Below, piece after piece: positions 63,376-64,000 of a stretch of 64,000 nt of DNA. Source of the DNA: Brevibacillus laterosporus LMG 15441 (lineage in GTDB: Bacteria; Bacillota; Bacilli; Brevibacillales; Brevibacillaceae); contig NZ_CP007806.1 in NCBI RefSeq assembly GCF_000219535.2, positions 3,134,501 to 3,198,500 on the forward strand. Reading direction: 5' to 3'. The notes below the pieces were generated by a model. It had not been told where the DNA came from. It saw only the letters and a program-made list of their open reading frames with translations, and searched no databases. The position numbers were made by a program, and so were the translations under genes. Positions within the stretch are counted from its first letter, which is position 1. Every line of letters begins with the position of its first letter.

Positions 63376-64000
63376 TTATTCCTTAGAGGAACGTCGATTT
63401 TGTTGTTGCTCTAGCATTACATCCATCAATAAATGATCCTGCAATTGATCCATCGGGTCGATGGTTAGCAAGGCTGAGACAGCAGCAAGCGCCGCACGTA
63501 CGGTCTGATAAGAAAAAAAGGCATCTCGCTCTTCTTCACTGTAGCTAGAAATATCGGCACTTTTAACCGGGTTAGGAAAATCCGCCTCCACTCCGGCCCT
63601 ATCCATGACGACCAATGCCTGCTTAATCGCTAAAATCGCTGCGCTCACGCTTAACGAGTATTCCTTACGCAGATCATCCCAAACTTCAAAAGCAGTGCGC
63701 TCTGTATGCTCTCCATTTAAGCGAGTTATCATGCCACGTTTCCTTCCCTCCTGCAATAGCCAATCGACTAAAATGTCTGGATGGGGTGGAAACGAGTAAT
63801 ACTGCAATCGCATTTCTAGCTCTGTAGGAAAATGGCGGGCAAATCGAGCATCCTCCAGCTTCATCTCATATCGCCTAGACGGATGGTTGGGTATCATAAC
63901 GTATACTATTCCATCGCGAATAGCCGTGATTTGTAGCTTTGTTCGGGCTGGTATGCGGGCTTGTGGTGCTTTTTCCCGTCGATAATTACCTGGAATTAAT
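63376..64000 (-). CDS. Hypothetical protein, cut by the right window edge
   Basis: The frame stays open from the stop at 63376 to the window end, so the N-terminus is outside; about 207 residues are visible. An ATG at 63897 is in frame but has no ribosome site, and upstream codons continue as coding-like sequence (GNYRREKAPQARIPARTK). It is predicted to be soluble and largely helical, with LVDWLLQEGRKRGM and SVSAAILAIKQALVVMDRAG. It has an acidic Ser/Glu stretch and a Gln/Arg-rich C-terminal tail. I do not recognise the family. A terminator lies 47 bases downstream. Confidence 0.75.
   Translation of the reverse strand, partial: LIPGNYRREKAPQARIPARTKLQITAIRDGIVYVMIPNHPSRRYEMKLEDARFARHFPTELEMRLQYYSFPPHPDILVDWLLQEGRKRGMITRLNGEHTERTAFEVWDDLRKEYSLSVSAAILAIKQALVVMDRAGVEADFPNPVKSADISSYSEEERDAFFSYQTVRAALAAVSALLTIDPMDQLQDHLLMDVMLEQQQNRRSSKE

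Overview
The window looks like chromosomal DNA of an AT-rich, endospore-forming Firmicute of the Brevibacillus/Paenibacillus type. This is inferred from gene content: the spore proteins Tlp and CotH, a YjcZ-like micro-protein, a SpoIID/LytB-domain protein, YwqA/YwqB, YycC, an Sfp-type phosphopantetheinyl transferase, a ba3-type oxidase, Bacillus-like GGAGG ribosome sites, several TTG/GTG starts, and a SAM-I riboswitch with Bacillus-style terminator control. About four fifths of the genes lie on the minus strand, so the region reads naturally from right to left.

Layout. 0-8 kb: SpoIID-domain exoprotein, PsuK-like PfkB kinase, AlaX-type editing enzyme, and an orphan acyl-CoA ligase on the plus strand. 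8-18.4 kb: a transport block. A SAM-I riboswitch (14110-14220, terminator 14055-14086) heads a ribose-type ABC importer (lipoprotein, ATPase, permease), followed by the muropeptide-recycling enzymes YkfB and YkfC. Upstream of it is a TrpXYZ-like importer plus an additional branched-chain-amino-acid-type binding protein. 18.5-32.5 kb: housekeeping and catabolic genes (thioredoxin-like protein, acyl-CoA synthetase, amino-acid permease, MnmA, Tlp, Tag, RidA, CoA-disulfide reductase, YjjG-type phosphatase, cysteine desulfidase CyuA with a YheO-type regulator). 32.7-40.9 kb: an iron-siderophore region with three candidate Fur boxes. It holds a binding lipoprotein, an AraC regulator fused to a paralogous binding domain (Btr-like), two FecCD permeases, an exporter-type ABC protein and a ferredoxin/flavodoxin-NADP reductase. 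41-49.6 kb: DUF779 plus aldehyde dehydrogenase, a tightly overlapping ywqA-ywqB-sfp operon, and an ABC-F ATPase. 49.8-52.3 kb: ba3-type cytochrome oxidase. 52.56-53.02 kb: five tRNA genes. 53.65-55.22 kb: an intact IS1182-family element inserted at a terminator stem-loop, with a 20-bp duplication. 55.2-64 kb: YycC, thioredoxin-like protein, Gfo/Idh oxidoreductase, glycosyltransferase with CotH opposite, ResA/CcdA-like pair, long-form phenylalanine hydroxylase, and a gene running off the right edge.

The most interesting points are the SAM-I riboswitch in front of a sugar-type importer plus muropeptide enzymes, the IS1182 insertion that duplicated a terminator hairpin, the Fur-linked import/export/reductase cluster that has no import ATPase, the sfp gene coupled to a Swi2/Snf2 helicase operon, and two micro-proteins (7771-7851 and 19693-19809). 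No CRISPR array, prophage or recognised defence island is visible.
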